In this document: positions 34,754-43,709 of the stretch, one piece after another
Layout: each line of letters opens with the position of its first letter
How positions within the stretch are numbered: position 1 is the stretch's first letter
Assembly: GCF_014196615.1 (NCBI RefSeq)
Contig: NZ_JACIDY010000001.1
Location: 682,001 to 746,000 of the forward strand
From: Novosphingobium fluoreni
Lineage (GTDB): Bacteria; Pseudomonadota; Alphaproteobacteria; Sphingomonadales; Sphingomonadaceae
Direction of reading: 5' to 3'
DNA length: 64,000 nucleotides
Made by a program: the position numbers and the translations under genes
Notes under the pieces: generated by a model
Told to the model about the DNA's origin: nothing
Database searches by the model: none
The model's input: only the letters and a program-made list of their open reading frames with translations

Positions 34754-36400
34754 TCAAGATTGCGCAGGCAGGCAGTACAGCTGGATCGCCAGAACTTCGC
34801 GCGATCTGAAGCGGATCGCCGCCTGGCAACCCTGCTGACGCGCGGCGTTCAGATAGGCGCGCTCGTTGTCGTTGGACAACCGGGTCGCGGCTACGATCGC
34901 CGGACCCTTACCCGCGGCATGCCTCACCAGCCAGCGCGCGTACTCGGGATAGAAGTCATAGGTGTATAGCTGCTCCCACAGATGTTGGGGGATCTGCCGG
35001 TCGCGATTGCGCAGCATCGCCACAAGACGCTGCGGTGGCTCCATCGGTCGCGACGTGGAGGCCAGCAGACCCGCCACCTGCGCAGGCGGATTTGAGTCTT
35101 GCGCCATGTACAGACGCAGCGTCGGCTCGAAGAAGACGTCGGGCAGCACCAGCGCTTCAGGCTGGCGCTTAAGGTAGGCATATAGCCCGAGCGTATCCTG
35201 AAAATCGGTTCGCTTCGTCCACTCGCGCGACAATGTGATTGCGCCGCTCGGGATCAAGGTCAGGGCGAGAGCGATACATGTCGCCCATACTCTCCTTGGC
35301 TTTCCCGGAACGCAGACGGCAAAAAATATCTCTGACATCGCCAACGCAGTGATCGGCATAGTGAAGAGGAACTGTTTGTTCGAGGATATAGGATACAGCC
35401 TGGCCAGCCACAGCAGTAGGGTAAGCGCGATCAGGCCAAGGAGAACCCGCAACGGTTGCCAGGTTTCGTGCCGGATAGCAGGGATCGACAAGCGCGGGAG
35501 ACCGCGTCGGGCCAATAGCAGACCGATTATAGCGACACTGGCGCAAAGCAAAACGACGCCGGCTTGCGCACGGGGAATCACTTCCAGCTGCGCCTCCAGC
35601 CGCATCGGATCATGCAGATAGGCGCTTAGCGATAAACGTTGGTATGCCGTCGGATAATTCCGGCTCTGCAACGCCGTCGCCGGAGAGAACAGAAGCAGGT
35701 AACAGGCAACCCAGCCGAGCGAATAGATGATCAGAGCTTTCAGCCACCTTATTCCCACTGCCGTTCGAAATCGAAAGAGGACGGCGTCGAGTACGGATAC
35801 GCCGACCACCAGCATCATCGAGTAAGAGAAGAGGGACAGGCAGCCCGCTGCGACCATCACCGCCACCGGGCGGGCCGGAAACCACCGCAACGCGACTATG
35901 AACACGAAAGCAGCCTGTAGTTCGAAGCCGTATTGCTTGAATTCCACGGTATAGCGAACGAACAGGGGCGTTACCGCCATCATGGCTATTGCCAGCAGGA
36001 CGGGCTCGTCTCGACGGTTAAACGCCTGCCAGGCGATCCCGGCCATGATCACGACATGAAAGCTCAGCAACAGGGTGCGGGTGCCGATGATGGATCCGCC
36101 GGTGGCGAGCCATGCCCCATTCAACGTTAGTAAGGCCGCCGGCGGTCCTGCTTGATCGTAGAATGGCAGGCTGTGGAAGTATGCGGTCCATGGCAAGCCA
36201 AAGTTTGCGAGCAAGGTGGCTTCATCCTGCCACAGCCCACGGGATGCTTGCATGGCACCGGCGGCCACAAGAACCACCACCGCGAAAAGTGCTGCAAGAC
36301 TTGTCGCGGTTAGAGTGGGGGCGTCATCATGTCGGGTCGGAGACGCCGCGATGCCGCCCCCGTCCTTACGCGTCAGCGGCAGGGCGCGGCCAATAGGCAA
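34754..36400 (-). CDS. GT-C type membrane glycosyltransferase, ArnT/PMT-like
   Basis: 548 residues with about 10-11 membrane helices. After the first helix comes ASRGLWQDEATLLANF, the Asp-Glu periplasmic motif of lipid-phosphate-sugar dependent GT-C enzymes, then FYDQAGPPAALLTLNGAW. The C-terminal periplasmic part holds QLYTYDFYPEYARWL and an NDNERAYLNAARQQGCQ domain. It would transfer a sugar from a polyprenyl carrier to a surface acceptor. The start is a TTG at 36400 overlapping manA by 28 bases; no good ATG exists near the N-terminus. Base composition is visibly lower in GC than neighbouring genes, suggesting acquisition. It is the last gene of the 43.5-34.7 kb operon. Confidence 0.72.
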   Translation of the reverse strand: MPIGRALPLTRKDGGGIAASPTRHDDAPTLTATSLAALFAVVVLVAAGAMQASRGLWQDEATLLANFGLPWTAYFHSLPFYDQAGPPAALLTLNGAWLATGGSIIGTRTLLLSFHVVIMAGIAWQAFNRRDEPVLLAIAMMAVTPLFVRYTVEFKQYGFELQAAFVFIVALRWFPARPVAVMVAAGCLSLFSYSMMLVVGVSVLDAVLFRFRTAVGIRWLKALIIYSLGWVACYLLLFSPATALQSRNYPTAYQRLSLSAYLHDPMRLEAQLEVIPRAQAGVVLLCASVAIIGLLLARRGLPRLSIPAIRHETWQPLRVLLGLIALTLLLWLARLYPISSNKQFLFTMPITALAMSEIFFAVCVPGKPRRVWATCIALALTLIPSGAITLSREWTKRTDFQDTLGLYAYLKRQPEALVLPDVFFEPTLRLYMAQDSNPPAQVAGLLASTSRPMEPPQRLVAMLRNRDRQIPQHLWEQLYTYDFYPEYARWLVRHAAGKGPAIVAATRLSNDNERAYLNAARQQGCQAAIRFRSREVLAIQLYCLPAQS

Positions 36401-37182
36401 AGGCCGGAACTGGCGAAGGCCACGTCGTCCAGGCTATCCGCCAGAGCGCAACTGCCGGGTGCGATTTCCCGACCGGCGACATGCACCGGGCCTTCACGCG
36501 GGATCACCAGAAGCGCGCCTTTATAGCGATTGACGGTGGCGTTATCCGGCCTGCCGTAAACCTGATCCAGCGTGAATAGAGGTCCAGGCACCAGATTGAC
36601 CGAAGTGCCCTCGGGCGCACGGGCCTTCCACTTGTCGGCATAGGGCTCGCCCTTGGCGATGGCCACGCTTTCTTCCAGATGCAGCTCGCGTGGGCGGCCG
36701 TAGTCGTACAGGCGATAGGTAATGTCGGAATTCTGCTGAACTTCGATCAAGCTGATGCCCGCACCGATGGCATGCACGGTGTTGGCCGGGATGTAGAAGA
36801 AGTCACCCGGCGATACCGTGTGCCACTCCATCAAGTCCTCGATAGAGCCATCGAGCGCGGCGGCGCGCATGGCGTCGGCATCGAGCGGCTGCTTGAACCC
36901 GATGCCCAGCTTGGCGCCAGGTTCGGCATCTAGGATCACCCAGCACTCTTCCTTGCCCCGGCGGCCCATGCCCTTGTCGATCGTCTGCGCATCGCTCGGG
37001 TGGACCTGGACGGACAGCGCCTCGCTGGTGAAGATGTATTTCACCAGCAGCTGCGACAGTTCCGGCGGCGGTTCGAACCAGATTTCGCCGATCCGCTTAC
37101 CCGACGGGGCGACGAACGGCGCGGGCAGGGTGTCCTTGCCCCAGGGCTTCTCGACCTGCTTGGTGGGGAGCGCGCCGCTCAT
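36373..37182 (-). CDS. manA: Mannose-6-phosphate isomerase, class I
   Basis: 269 residues, cupin fold, zinc dependent. VEKPWGKDTLP near the N-terminus, the metal site LSVQVHPSDAQT, then KEECWVILDAEPGAKLGIG, and GDFFYIPANTVHAIGAGISLIEVQQNSDITYRLYDYGR (second metal/active-site block) match the short bacterial PMI family. It interconverts fructose-6-P and mannose-6-P to feed GDP-mannose synthesis with the adjacent ManC. No phosphomannomutase gene is in the window. Overlaps manC by 4 bases. Confidence 0.93.
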   Translation of the reverse strand: MSGALPTKQVEKPWGKDTLPAPFVAPSGKRIGEIWFEPPPELSQLLVKYIFTSEALSVQVHPSDAQTIDKGMGRRGKEECWVILDAEPGAKLGIGFKQPLDADAMRAAALDGSIEDLMEWHTVSPGDFFYIPANTVHAIGAGISLIEVQQNSDITYRLYDYGRPRELHLEESVAIAKGEPYADKWKARAPEGTSVNLVPGPLFTLDQVYGRPDNATVNRYKGALLVIPREGPVHVAGREIAPGSCALADSLDDVAFASSGLCLLAAPCR

Positions 37183-38216
37183 TGGTTTGCCGCGCCAAAC
37201 AGTTTGCCGACTTTTTGCGCGCCGGCGGCGGTGGTGATCATGATGTCGTTACCGTCCACCACGATATAAACATCCTGCAATCCAATCACCGACACGCGCG
37301 GACCATCGCTATCGACCAGGACGTTCTGGCAATCGACCAACTCCACATCGCCGCGCGTAGCGTTGCCCTGCTCGTCGCGATCGCGCGCAACGTGGAGCGC
37401 GGGCCAGTTGCCGATATCGGACCAAGCCATGTCAGCCGGCACCATCGCGGCGCGGCTGGTGTTTTCCATCACCGCATAGTCTACCGATTCGCTTTCCACC
37501 GTCGCAAAGGTCTGCGGATCGGGGTGGAAGCGATTGCCGTCCTCGTGCCCCTTGGCGACGGCATCACGCACCGCAGCCAGGATCTGCGGGCGGTGGCTTT
37601 CCAGTTCCTTCAGGAAGTCTCCCACCTTGAAGGCGAAGATGCCGCCGTTCCAAGCGTAGATACCTTCCGAGAGGAACGAGATGGCGCGTTCCAGGTCAGG
37701 CTTTTCCACGAATTGCGCGGTGCGGAAGGCTTGGTCTCCGATCGCCTCGCCGCGCTTTAGATAGCCAAAACCGGTTTCCGGCGCAGTCGCCTCGATGCCG
37801 AAGCTGACCAACCAGCCGTCCTGTGCCAGTTCCGCGGCGGTGCAGGCGGCTTCGGCAAAAGCTTTGGTATCGCCGATGTGGTGGTCGCTGGGGCACACCA
37901 GCATAATGGCGTCCTCCGGCAGACGCAGAGCGGCAAGCGCGATCGCGGCGGCAGTGTTGCGGGCGCTGGGCTCGACGATGATCTGCGAGCCGGCGGTGTT
38001 ACCTAGCTGCTCTTCCACATGCGCCAAATGTGCGGCCCCTGTCACGACCAAGGGCGGATCGAACCCATCGGTCGCCGGGCAACGCGCAATCGTCGCCTGA
38101 AACAGCGTTGTGTTTCCTATCAGCGGCAGGAATGGCTTGGGCTTGCTTGCCCGACTGCGGGGCCAAAGACGCGTGCCGCTACCGCCACACAGAATTACCG
38201 GAACAAGCTTGCTCAT
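37179..38216 (-). CDS. manC: Mannose-1-phosphate guanylyltransferase
   Basis: 345 residues from ATG at 38216 (AGGGGA upstream). The pyrophosphorylase loop VPVILCGGSGTRLWPRSRASKPKPFLPLIG is textbook. ETGFGYLKRGEAIG and FVEKPDLERAISFL complete the nucleotide/sugar site, and WNGGIFAFKVG follows. The fused isomerase domain found in bifunctional ManC/XanB is absent; a separate manA follows. The product GDP-mannose would serve the mannosyl- or fucosyl-like transferases of this operon. About 80 bp separate it from the upstream GT2 gene, the largest gap in the operon. Confidence 0.93.
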   Translation of the reverse strand: MSKLVPVILCGGSGTRLWPRSRASKPKPFLPLIGNTTLFQATIARCPATDGFDPPLVVTGAAHLAHVEEQLGNTAGSQIIVEPSARNTAAAIALAALRLPEDAIMLVCPSDHHIGDTKAFAEAACTAAELAQDGWLVSFGIEATAPETGFGYLKRGEAIGDQAFRTAQFVEKPDLERAISFLSEGIYAWNGGIFAFKVGDFLKELESHRPQILAAVRDAVAKGHEDGNRFHPDPQTFATVESESVDYAVMENTSRAAMVPADMAWSDIGNWPALHVARDRDEQGNATRGDVELVDCQNVLVDSDGPRVSVIGLQDVYIVVDGNDIMITTAAGAQKVGKLFGAANQ

Positions 38217-38296
38217 CAGTCCCCTTTTATCGCGGCACATGCGAATTACCATGCCGCAATGCGCCAGTCGTCTTGTGGTTGCGTAGGGATTTTGAG

Positions 38297-39085
38297 CTAA
38301 CGCGGATTGAGCCTGCCGCTGGCGGCAGACAGCAGTTGCTTTATGACGCCCCACTTAGCGCCCGCGCCGGTGATCTTGGTGGGCACCGCTTCTCCCACGG
38401 GATAACTGCGCCGCACGCCGATCTCGCACACGCGATAGCCCAGCTGGCCGGCACGCGCAGTAAGGTAGAACAGCAATTCGTAGGCGGAAAACACCTCGCG
38501 AAAAGGCTGCACGCGAGGATCGACCAGATAGCGGCGGGAGTAGGCGCGAAAGCCATTGGTGGTATCGGTAAACCAGCGACGCCCCGCCAAGCTGAGGATC
38601 GGCGCGTGGATCAGGCGATTGCCGATGGTGCGCTCCAGCGGTGTATTCTCCGCCTTTCCGCCGCGGGCGTAGCGCGAGCCTTGAACATAATCGTACCCCT
38701 CGCGCAGCTTGGTGACGAACTGTGCCACCGCCTCGACATTGTCCTTGCCGTTGCCATCGATGGTGATGATGCCCTCGTAGCCCTCATCCAGGCACCAGGC
38801 GTAAGCCATGCGCAACTGGGCGCTGAGCTTGCCGGGGCCGGTCTTGGTCAGCAGCGCGCGCACGCCCTGTTCCTGCAGATAAGGCAGGTCGAGCGAGCCG
38901 TCGGTGGAGCCGCCATCTGCCACGATCACGTCCACCGGCAGACTAGCGGCCGCAACGCGGGCCAGCTGGGCGCGGATACGCCCGCCTTCGTTGATCACCG
39001 GGATCACCAGCGCGTGATCGTGGCGGCGTTCCGAGAGCAGGTCGACGCGGTGCGCCGGGATCTGGCGTGGCGGGTCGGCGGTCAA
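38297..39085 (-). CDS. Glycosyltransferase family 2 (polyprenyl-phosphate sugar synthase-like)
   Basis: 262 residues. Start TTG at 39085 with GGAGAG six bases upstream, overlapping the GtrA gene by TTGA. The GT-A core shows HALVIPVINEGGRIRAQL, VDVIVADGGSTDGSLDLPYL, GYEGIITIDGNGKDNVEAVAQFV, YVQGSRYARGGKAENTPLERTIGNRLIHAPILSLAGRRWFTDTTNGFRAYSRRYL, the layout of dolichol-phosphate-mannose-synthase-like enzymes, although the DxD-like site reads D-G-N rather than D-A-D. Together with the GtrA protein and the ArnT-like enzyme it suggests a lipid-phosphate sugar pathway for modifying a surface glycan. Confidence 0.85.
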   Translation of the reverse strand: MTADPPRQIPAHRVDLLSERRHDHALVIPVINEGGRIRAQLARVAAASLPVDVIVADGGSTDGSLDLPYLQEQGVRALLTKTGPGKLSAQLRMAYAWCLDEGYEGIITIDGNGKDNVEAVAQFVTKLREGYDYVQGSRYARGGKAENTPLERTIGNRLIHAPILSLAGRRWFTDTTNGFRAYSRRYLVDPRVQPFREVFSAYELLFYLTARAGQLGYRVCEIGVRRSYPVGEAVPTKITGAGAKWGVIKQLLSAASGRLNPR

Positions 39086-39483
39086 AGTAAGCTCTCCGGA
39101 GCGGGGCGGAAGACGAGAAAGCGGCTGAGGACATAGTTGACGATGAAGGACACCCCCGTCGCCAGGATCAGCACGCCTAGGTCAGGCAGGCCGTAGCGTT
39201 CCAGCAGCGCGACCGCGCCCAGGCGGGTGGCCAGCGTCGCCAGCAGGGCCAGCAGATAGAGTGAGCCGCGCTTGGCCGAAGCGGCTTTGGTGCCGAAGGT
39301 CCAGCGCTCGTGCAGCAGGTAATTGAAGATCGCGCCGGCGACAAAGCCCAGGAACGCGGCCAGAGTCAGCGGGATCGTCGTCAAGCTGCGCAGCGCCCAG
39401 GCGGTGCCGAGATCGACGCAGAGCCCGGCCACGGCGACCAGGCCGAACCGGACGAGCGAGGAGGCGAAAAGCCGCTGGATCAT
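39082..39483 (-). CDS. GtrA-family membrane protein
   Basis: 133 residues with four membrane helices: LVRFGLVAVAGLCVDLGTAWAL, LTLAAFLGFVAGAIFNYLLHERWTF (the conserved NYxLxxxWTF motif of GtrA), SLYLLALLATLATRLGAVALL, and GVLILATGVSFIVNYVLSRFLVF. Members are thought to flip polyprenyl-phosphate-linked sugars across the inner membrane. It sits between the FAD enzyme (ATGA overlap) and the GT2 gene (TTGA overlap). Confidence 0.88.
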   Translation of the reverse strand: MIQRLFASSLVRFGLVAVAGLCVDLGTAWALRSLTTIPLTLAAFLGFVAGAIFNYLLHERWTFGTKAASAKRGSLYLLALLATLATRLGAVALLERYGLPDLGVLILATGVSFIVNYVLSRFLVFRPAPESLL

Positions 39484-40643
39484 GTCAGGCTCATCGCGCG
39501 GCCATGAACGAAGCGGTCGTCCGCCTCTGCCCATTCCGGCTCGGACTGGCGCAGGATGTCGAACAAGTCGTAGATGTTGTCGATCTTGCCGCCCATGATC
39601 GAGATGACCGGCGATCGCGCGGGTTGGCGCTGGAACAGGATAGGGCGGCCATCGTCTCGCTCGTTCTTGGCCAGCACCGTCTTCACCTCGAACAAAGAGC
39701 GATCGTAGCGGGCCTGCGCCAGTGCGGGCACGTAGCGGGCGGCGTCCAGGATCATATGCCGCTGGCGGGTTTCCCGTGGCAGATCATCGAACACGGCATA
39801 GGCCCCTTTGCCTGCGGTGGCATCGGTCCAATGGCGGTGCGGCGTGTACCGCACATGCGTCAGCGAATGAAGCCCGGCGCTGGGGTAGGGCATGCAGGAA
39901 AAGAATGGCCCGTCCATGATGGTGAAGCCATAAGCGGCAAGCTCGTCCGGGACCTCGACCAGCGCGATTTCGGTCTGCTCGTGCTTCAAAGCGGCTTGGG
40001 GCAGGGCAGCATCGCGCAGCAGGCCGTTGGTCTGCGCATAAGTGACGTTGAAGACAAAACGCGCGGTGAGGGCGGTGCCACTCGACAGATGGACGGTGGC
40101 GCGATCGGGCGCGATCTCCAGAGCATCGGCACGCGTGTTCAGCCGCACGGCGATACCCAGCGCGTCGAGGCGGTTGCCCATGTGCCTTGCAAGGACCGAC
40201 CAATCGAAGGCGAACTCGTCACACGCGAAGGCCGTCTCGATCGTATCACCGGCAAAAAGCGCGGCCTGTGATGGCGTGGCCCGCGCGATCGGCGCGCCCA
40301 TCTCGGCAAACATGCGTTGGAAGCGTAAGCCCGACACTTTGGAGCGATGCCGCGCGATCGCGTAGAGCATCTGAAAATCCTCTACGATCGCTTCGGGAAA
40401 GTCGGCGGCGAAACGGCGATGGAGCACCATCGACTTGACGGCGGTAAGGGCGCTGCGTGGATAGTGGAAACCGGTATGCACCCGTGCCTGATTCACGCGG
40501 GACGCGCGTCCCAGCAGTCGGTCCCCGGCCTCTACAAGCACGATCCGCTTGCCCAGTGAGCGAAGGAATAGCGCCAGCGCGCAGCCATAGAAGCCGCCGC
40601 CGACGATGACGTAATCCGCTTCGGTACTGCCGCGCCCCGTCAT
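39480..40643 (-). CDS. FAD-dependent oxidoreductase (DAO/GlpD-like) in glycan operon
   Basis: 387 residues. The dinucleotide motif DYVIVGGGFYGCALALFLRSLGKRIVLVEAGDRLLGRASRVNQARVHTGFHYPRS is immediately recognisable as the DAO superfamily. A second FAD-contact block lies at IMGGKIDNIYDLFDIL. The substrate is unknown. Such enzymes next to glycosyltransferases occur in several polysaccharide loci and may oxidise a lipid-linked sugar or its precursor. Coupled by overlaps to the GT2-like gene upstream (ATGA-type) and GtrA downstream. Confidence 0.8.
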   Translation of the reverse strand: MTGRGSTEADYVIVGGGFYGCALALFLRSLGKRIVLVEAGDRLLGRASRVNQARVHTGFHYPRSALTAVKSMVLHRRFAADFPEAIVEDFQMLYAIARHRSKVSGLRFQRMFAEMGAPIARATPSQAALFAGDTIETAFACDEFAFDWSVLARHMGNRLDALGIAVRLNTRADALEIAPDRATVHLSSGTALTARFVFNVTYAQTNGLLRDAALPQAALKHEQTEIALVEVPDELAAYGFTIMDGPFFSCMPYPSAGLHSLTHVRYTPHRHWTDATAGKGAYAVFDDLPRETRQRHMILDAARYVPALAQARYDRSLFEVKTVLAKNERDDGRPILFQRQPARSPVISIMGGKIDNIYDLFDILRQSEPEWAEADDRFVHGRAMSLT

Positions 40644-41686
40644 TCGGCGGCCGAGCGGACCTGAGGTTGCGCTGTTTGGTGCTGGGCCTGATGCTGGGTG
40701 GCGATCTCCACGTTGAATTCGTCCATCACCTTGCCGAACAAGTCGATCGGGGCGGCCTCGTCGATCACCAGATCCTCGTCCGATGCGGTCAAGGCTTCCA
40801 GCACGCGGCGCAGGCCGATCGAGAGGCCGAAGATCGCAAAGCCGAGGAACACCGCGGTCAGGCTCAGCGCCAGCGACGTGGTGAACCAGCCGGGCTGCAC
40901 ATGCGCCAGCGTCAGCCAGACTACTACGCTGTAGATTGCGAACAGCACGCCCCCACCCGTCGCCATCAGCGCCGCCACCGCCACCAGCGTCAGCACGCGC
41001 GGTGCGGAACTGATCGTCAGGCGATGCAGAATTTCGGTGCGCCTGAACAGCAGTGGCCCTGTCTCGGACCCGGCACGGAAGCGTGGCAGCTGCGGGTTCG
41101 CGGCGATGTCCTGCCGTACGATCGGGAGGCGCTGGTCCACAGGGGGGAACCGCGTTGCCAGCAGGCGGTCGGGATGCGCCAGGACGATGCCGAGCAGCGC
41201 GCGGGGCAGGGCCATCGTCAGCATATCGTGCGGGCCGATCGTCAGCCCCGCTCCGCGTCCCATGGCCATCGCCAGCGAGCCCAGCGGATTGGCCGAGACA
41301 TGGCGACCCATGACCAGAACCTGACGCGCCTCGGCCTGCTCGATCATCGCGGGCACATCGAGATAGCCCAGTTCCGAAGCAGCCGTCAGCAGCACGACAT
41401 CGCCGATCGCCTCTGACGCTACCGCCAGCCGGCGATGATAGAAGCTTGCGCCCGGGCGCAGATGCAGCAGCCGCAGGTTTGGAATGGCTGCTTGTAACAA
41501 ACTGGCCGCGCCGTCCCGTTCCGGATCGAAGGAGATCAGCATTTCCCAGTAGCGGAATCGGGAATCCAGGGACCGCGCCAGCGCGGACAGTTGTGCCAGC
41601 TGACCGGCATCGCGCGGGGCGGCGGATAGTGCGATGGAGATCAGCAGATCGTCGCGCTGGCGGCCGGTTGGTGCGGAGGGGCTCAC
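40640..41686 (-). CDS. GT2-like protein with C-terminal membrane helices
   Basis: 348 residues, GTG start at 41686. The N-terminal half resembles a GT-A domain (ISIALSAAPRDAGQLAQLSALARSL, then MLISFDPERDGAASLLQ, SEAIGDVVLLTAASELGYLDVPAMIEQAEARQVLVMGRHVSANP), but the second aspartate motif is a glutamate-containing ASELGYLD, so activity may be altered. Two helices follow (VLTLVAVAALMATGGGVLFAIYSVVVWLTL and SLALSLTAVFLGFAIFGLSIGL), as in GT2 proteins bound to the membrane. Possible lipid-carrier glycosyltransferase, or a non-catalytic partner. Confidence 0.65.
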   Translation of the reverse strand: MSPSAPTGRQRDDLLISIALSAAPRDAGQLAQLSALARSLDSRFRYWEMLISFDPERDGAASLLQAAIPNLRLLHLRPGASFYHRRLAVASEAIGDVVLLTAASELGYLDVPAMIEQAEARQVLVMGRHVSANPLGSLAMAMGRGAGLTIGPHDMLTMALPRALLGIVLAHPDRLLATRFPPVDQRLPIVRQDIAANPQLPRFRAGSETGPLLFRRTEILHRLTISSAPRVLTLVAVAALMATGGGVLFAIYSVVVWLTLAHVQPGWFTTSLALSLTAVFLGFAIFGLSIGLRRVLEALTASDEDLVIDEAAPIDLFGKVMDEFNVEIATQHQAQHQTAQPQVRSAAE

Positions 41687-42531
41687 GGTGTGGGCACCGG
41701 ATCGGCGAGGGTGATCGCCTGGCGCAGCCGACCAAGCGCGGCGGACAGATCCGCCAGCGGTGTCTTGGTGGCAGCCATCTCGATCGAATGCCAGCCGGTC
41801 CAGCCCGCCTTGCGCAAGGCCCGGATCGCGCGGGCCGCCTGCGCCGGGTCGGCGGGCGCGGGGGCCAGTTGTGGCTCGCTGATATGGACATGACCGATCG
41901 TGTCGATCGCGGCGGTGGCGATGGCTTCGATCGCGTCGAAATCGCCCTCCATGTGCAGTGTTCCAATATCAAAATTCAACACGATGCCGGGGTGATCCAC
42001 CGCCCGCACGAACGCCTCGGCCTCTGCCACGCGGTTGAGGAAGTTGGTGCCGTAGGCGCGTCCGTTGGGCTCCATGGCGATGCGGGTGCGGGCGCGGACC
42101 GCGCTGTCGCCAAGGCGGCGAAATACCGCGACCGCTTGTTCCCGTGCTTCCCTAGCGGACAGGTTATCCGGGTAGGCGCGCTGTCTTGGCGAGCCGAACA
42201 CTAGATTGGGAATGCCCAGCCGTCCGGTCAAGGCGATCGCACGCTCCAACGCCGCGATCAGATTGCCGCGTGCCTCTTCCCCTTCGAACAATGCCGCGCC
42301 GGTGACGCCGAACAGCAGCGACTGCATGGAAACCAATTCCAACCCCGCAGCCTGCATCCGCTTCATCGCGGTGGCCACCTCGCCGTCGGTGGGCACGAAA
42401 GGGTCGCTGGATTCGCTCAGGAAAAGCGCGGGCGCGATCTCCAGCCCGGTGACGCCATGATCGCGCAGGATCGCATAGGCCGCGTCCCGTTCCGTCGCTG
42501 GCCACGCGATGTTGGAGACGGCGAGCTTCAC
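41683..42531 (-). CDS. Sugar phosphate isomerase/epimerase (TIM barrel, AP-endonuclease-2 family)
   Basis: 282 residues, GTG start at 42531 in a GTGA overlap with the upstream gene. KLAVSNIAWPATERDAAYAILRDHGVTGLEIAPALF opens a xylose-isomerase-like barrel. Metal-ligand candidates appear in RIAMEPNGRAYGTNF (Glu), GIVLNFDIGTLHMEGDF (Asp, His), IGHVHISEP (His) and GWHSIEMAA (Glu). The substrate is unknown; it is likely to act on a sugar or sugar nucleotide precursor for the glycan made by this operon. Confidence 0.82.
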   Translation of the reverse strand: MKLAVSNIAWPATERDAAYAILRDHGVTGLEIAPALFLSESSDPFVPTDGEVATAMKRMQAAGLELVSMQSLLFGVTGAALFEGEEARGNLIAALERAIALTGRLGIPNLVFGSPRQRAYPDNLSAREAREQAVAVFRRLGDSAVRARTRIAMEPNGRAYGTNFLNRVAEAEAFVRAVDHPGIVLNFDIGTLHMEGDFDAIEAIATAAIDTIGHVHISEPQLAPAPADPAQAARAIRALRKAGWTGWHSIEMAATKTPLADLSAALGRLRQAITLADPVPTP

Positions 42532-43508
42532 GCCGTGATCCGTTCCGCCTGCGCGAACGATCGCAGCGCCGCCAATACTTCGTCTTCAGAATGCTTGTAG
42601 GGGCCATTCCTGCCCCACAACGAAGCATGACCCGTGCGCATATCCTCGTTGTGGATGCGCGCAGCCGTCTCCGGCATCGTCTTTCCGGTGATCGCCAGGT
42701 GCACCGCGCCGGCCGACAGGGGCGGGGGGGAGAGGTGCAGCACGTCCAGCCCGTGGTCCAGGCCCAGGCCGATATCGCGCCACAAGTCTCGCATGTCGTA
42801 GAACTGAAAGCGGCTTTCCGGATGCGTGAACCGCAAGGCACCAAGCCCCGCCGCGGTAACCGCCTGCTCCAACGCACCTCGCCGCCCGGATGCATCCAGC
42901 GCATCCCGGTCAACGACATGCATGCCCAGCTCATCGTCCAGCGGGTACAGAGTTTCCAGCAGCGCGGCATCCGCCCTGGCCGCCTCACCCAGCGCCTCCA
43001 GCCCGGCGGGCGGCACCATCGAGGGCATCGGGTTCATCAGATCGAACAGGAAGTTTTTCCGCAACCCCGGCCCGAACAACGCGGGCAGGCGCACCACCAG
43101 CGCACCTGGAAACCGCTCCGCCACGAAAGTCTCAAGCCGCCTGCGATGGACGCCATAGGCCGTCGCCGTTTCGAACGCGGTGGTGCTTTCGTTCTCGGCG
43201 GTGAAGCCGGCCAGTACCGCCACGGTGGAGATCAACACGAAGCGCCGGGCCAAGCCCACCGCATCGAGTTGGCCGATCAAGGCGTCGATGCGGCTGGCAT
43301 CCCGCTCGGGAAAGCGATTGGCCTCGAACATGGATCCGGGCGCAGCCGCGCAGACCAACGTGTTGAAATCGGCGTCGACCAGGTCCGCCACGTTGGCACG
43401 GGTGAACAGACCGTCGAACGCATGCTGACGCTTCAGATTCCCGCCGACAAAGCCGGTATGTCCGATCAATCCGTCCAACGTCGATCCTTCTCGATCGTGA
43501 CCGCGCAT
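42528..43508 (-). CDS. NAD-dependent epimerase/dehydratase-like protein
   Basis: About 326 residues from ATG at 43508. A TTG at 43478 with AGAAGGA six bases upstream would start directly at the Rossmann motif (DGLIGHTGFVGGNLKRQ) and may be the true start. The SDR extended fold continues with FNTLVCAAAP, RRFVLISTVAVLAG, and the Tyr-x3-Arg variant TAYGVHRRRLE in place of the usual Tyr-x3-Lys. The loss of the Lys suggests a changed chemistry. First gene of the nine-gene minus-strand operon; upstream lies the divergent ugd gene, with about 200 bp between the two starts. Confidence 0.75.
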   Translation of the reverse strand: MRGHDREGSTLDGLIGHTGFVGGNLKRQHAFDGLFTRANVADLVDADFNTLVCAAAPGSMFEANRFPERDASRIDALIGQLDAVGLARRFVLISTVAVLAGFTAENESTTAFETATAYGVHRRRLETFVAERFPGALVVRLPALFGPGLRKNFLFDLMNPMPSMVPPAGLEALGEAARADAALLETLYPLDDELGMHVVDRDALDASGRRGALEQAVTAAGLGALRFTHPESRFQFYDMRDLWRDIGLGLDHGLDVLHLSPPPLSAGAVHLAITGKTMPETAARIHNEDMRTGHASLWGRNGPYKHSEDEVLAALRSFAQAERITA

Positions 43509-43709
43509 CCAAGGCTCTCTTGCCCGGTCTTTCGCGTGTGCAAACACAACTAGATGATCCGTAGATGCCCGCATAGATGGCAATTTCGGGACGGCATTCC
43601 GCGCGTTTCCCGTGCCGCGCGCACGGTTTCATAATCGTGGCATCTTCGCATTGCAGCAGGGCCGGGATTGGGCCATGTCGACGGCCGACTTCAGGGAGTT
43701 ACCAACGCA

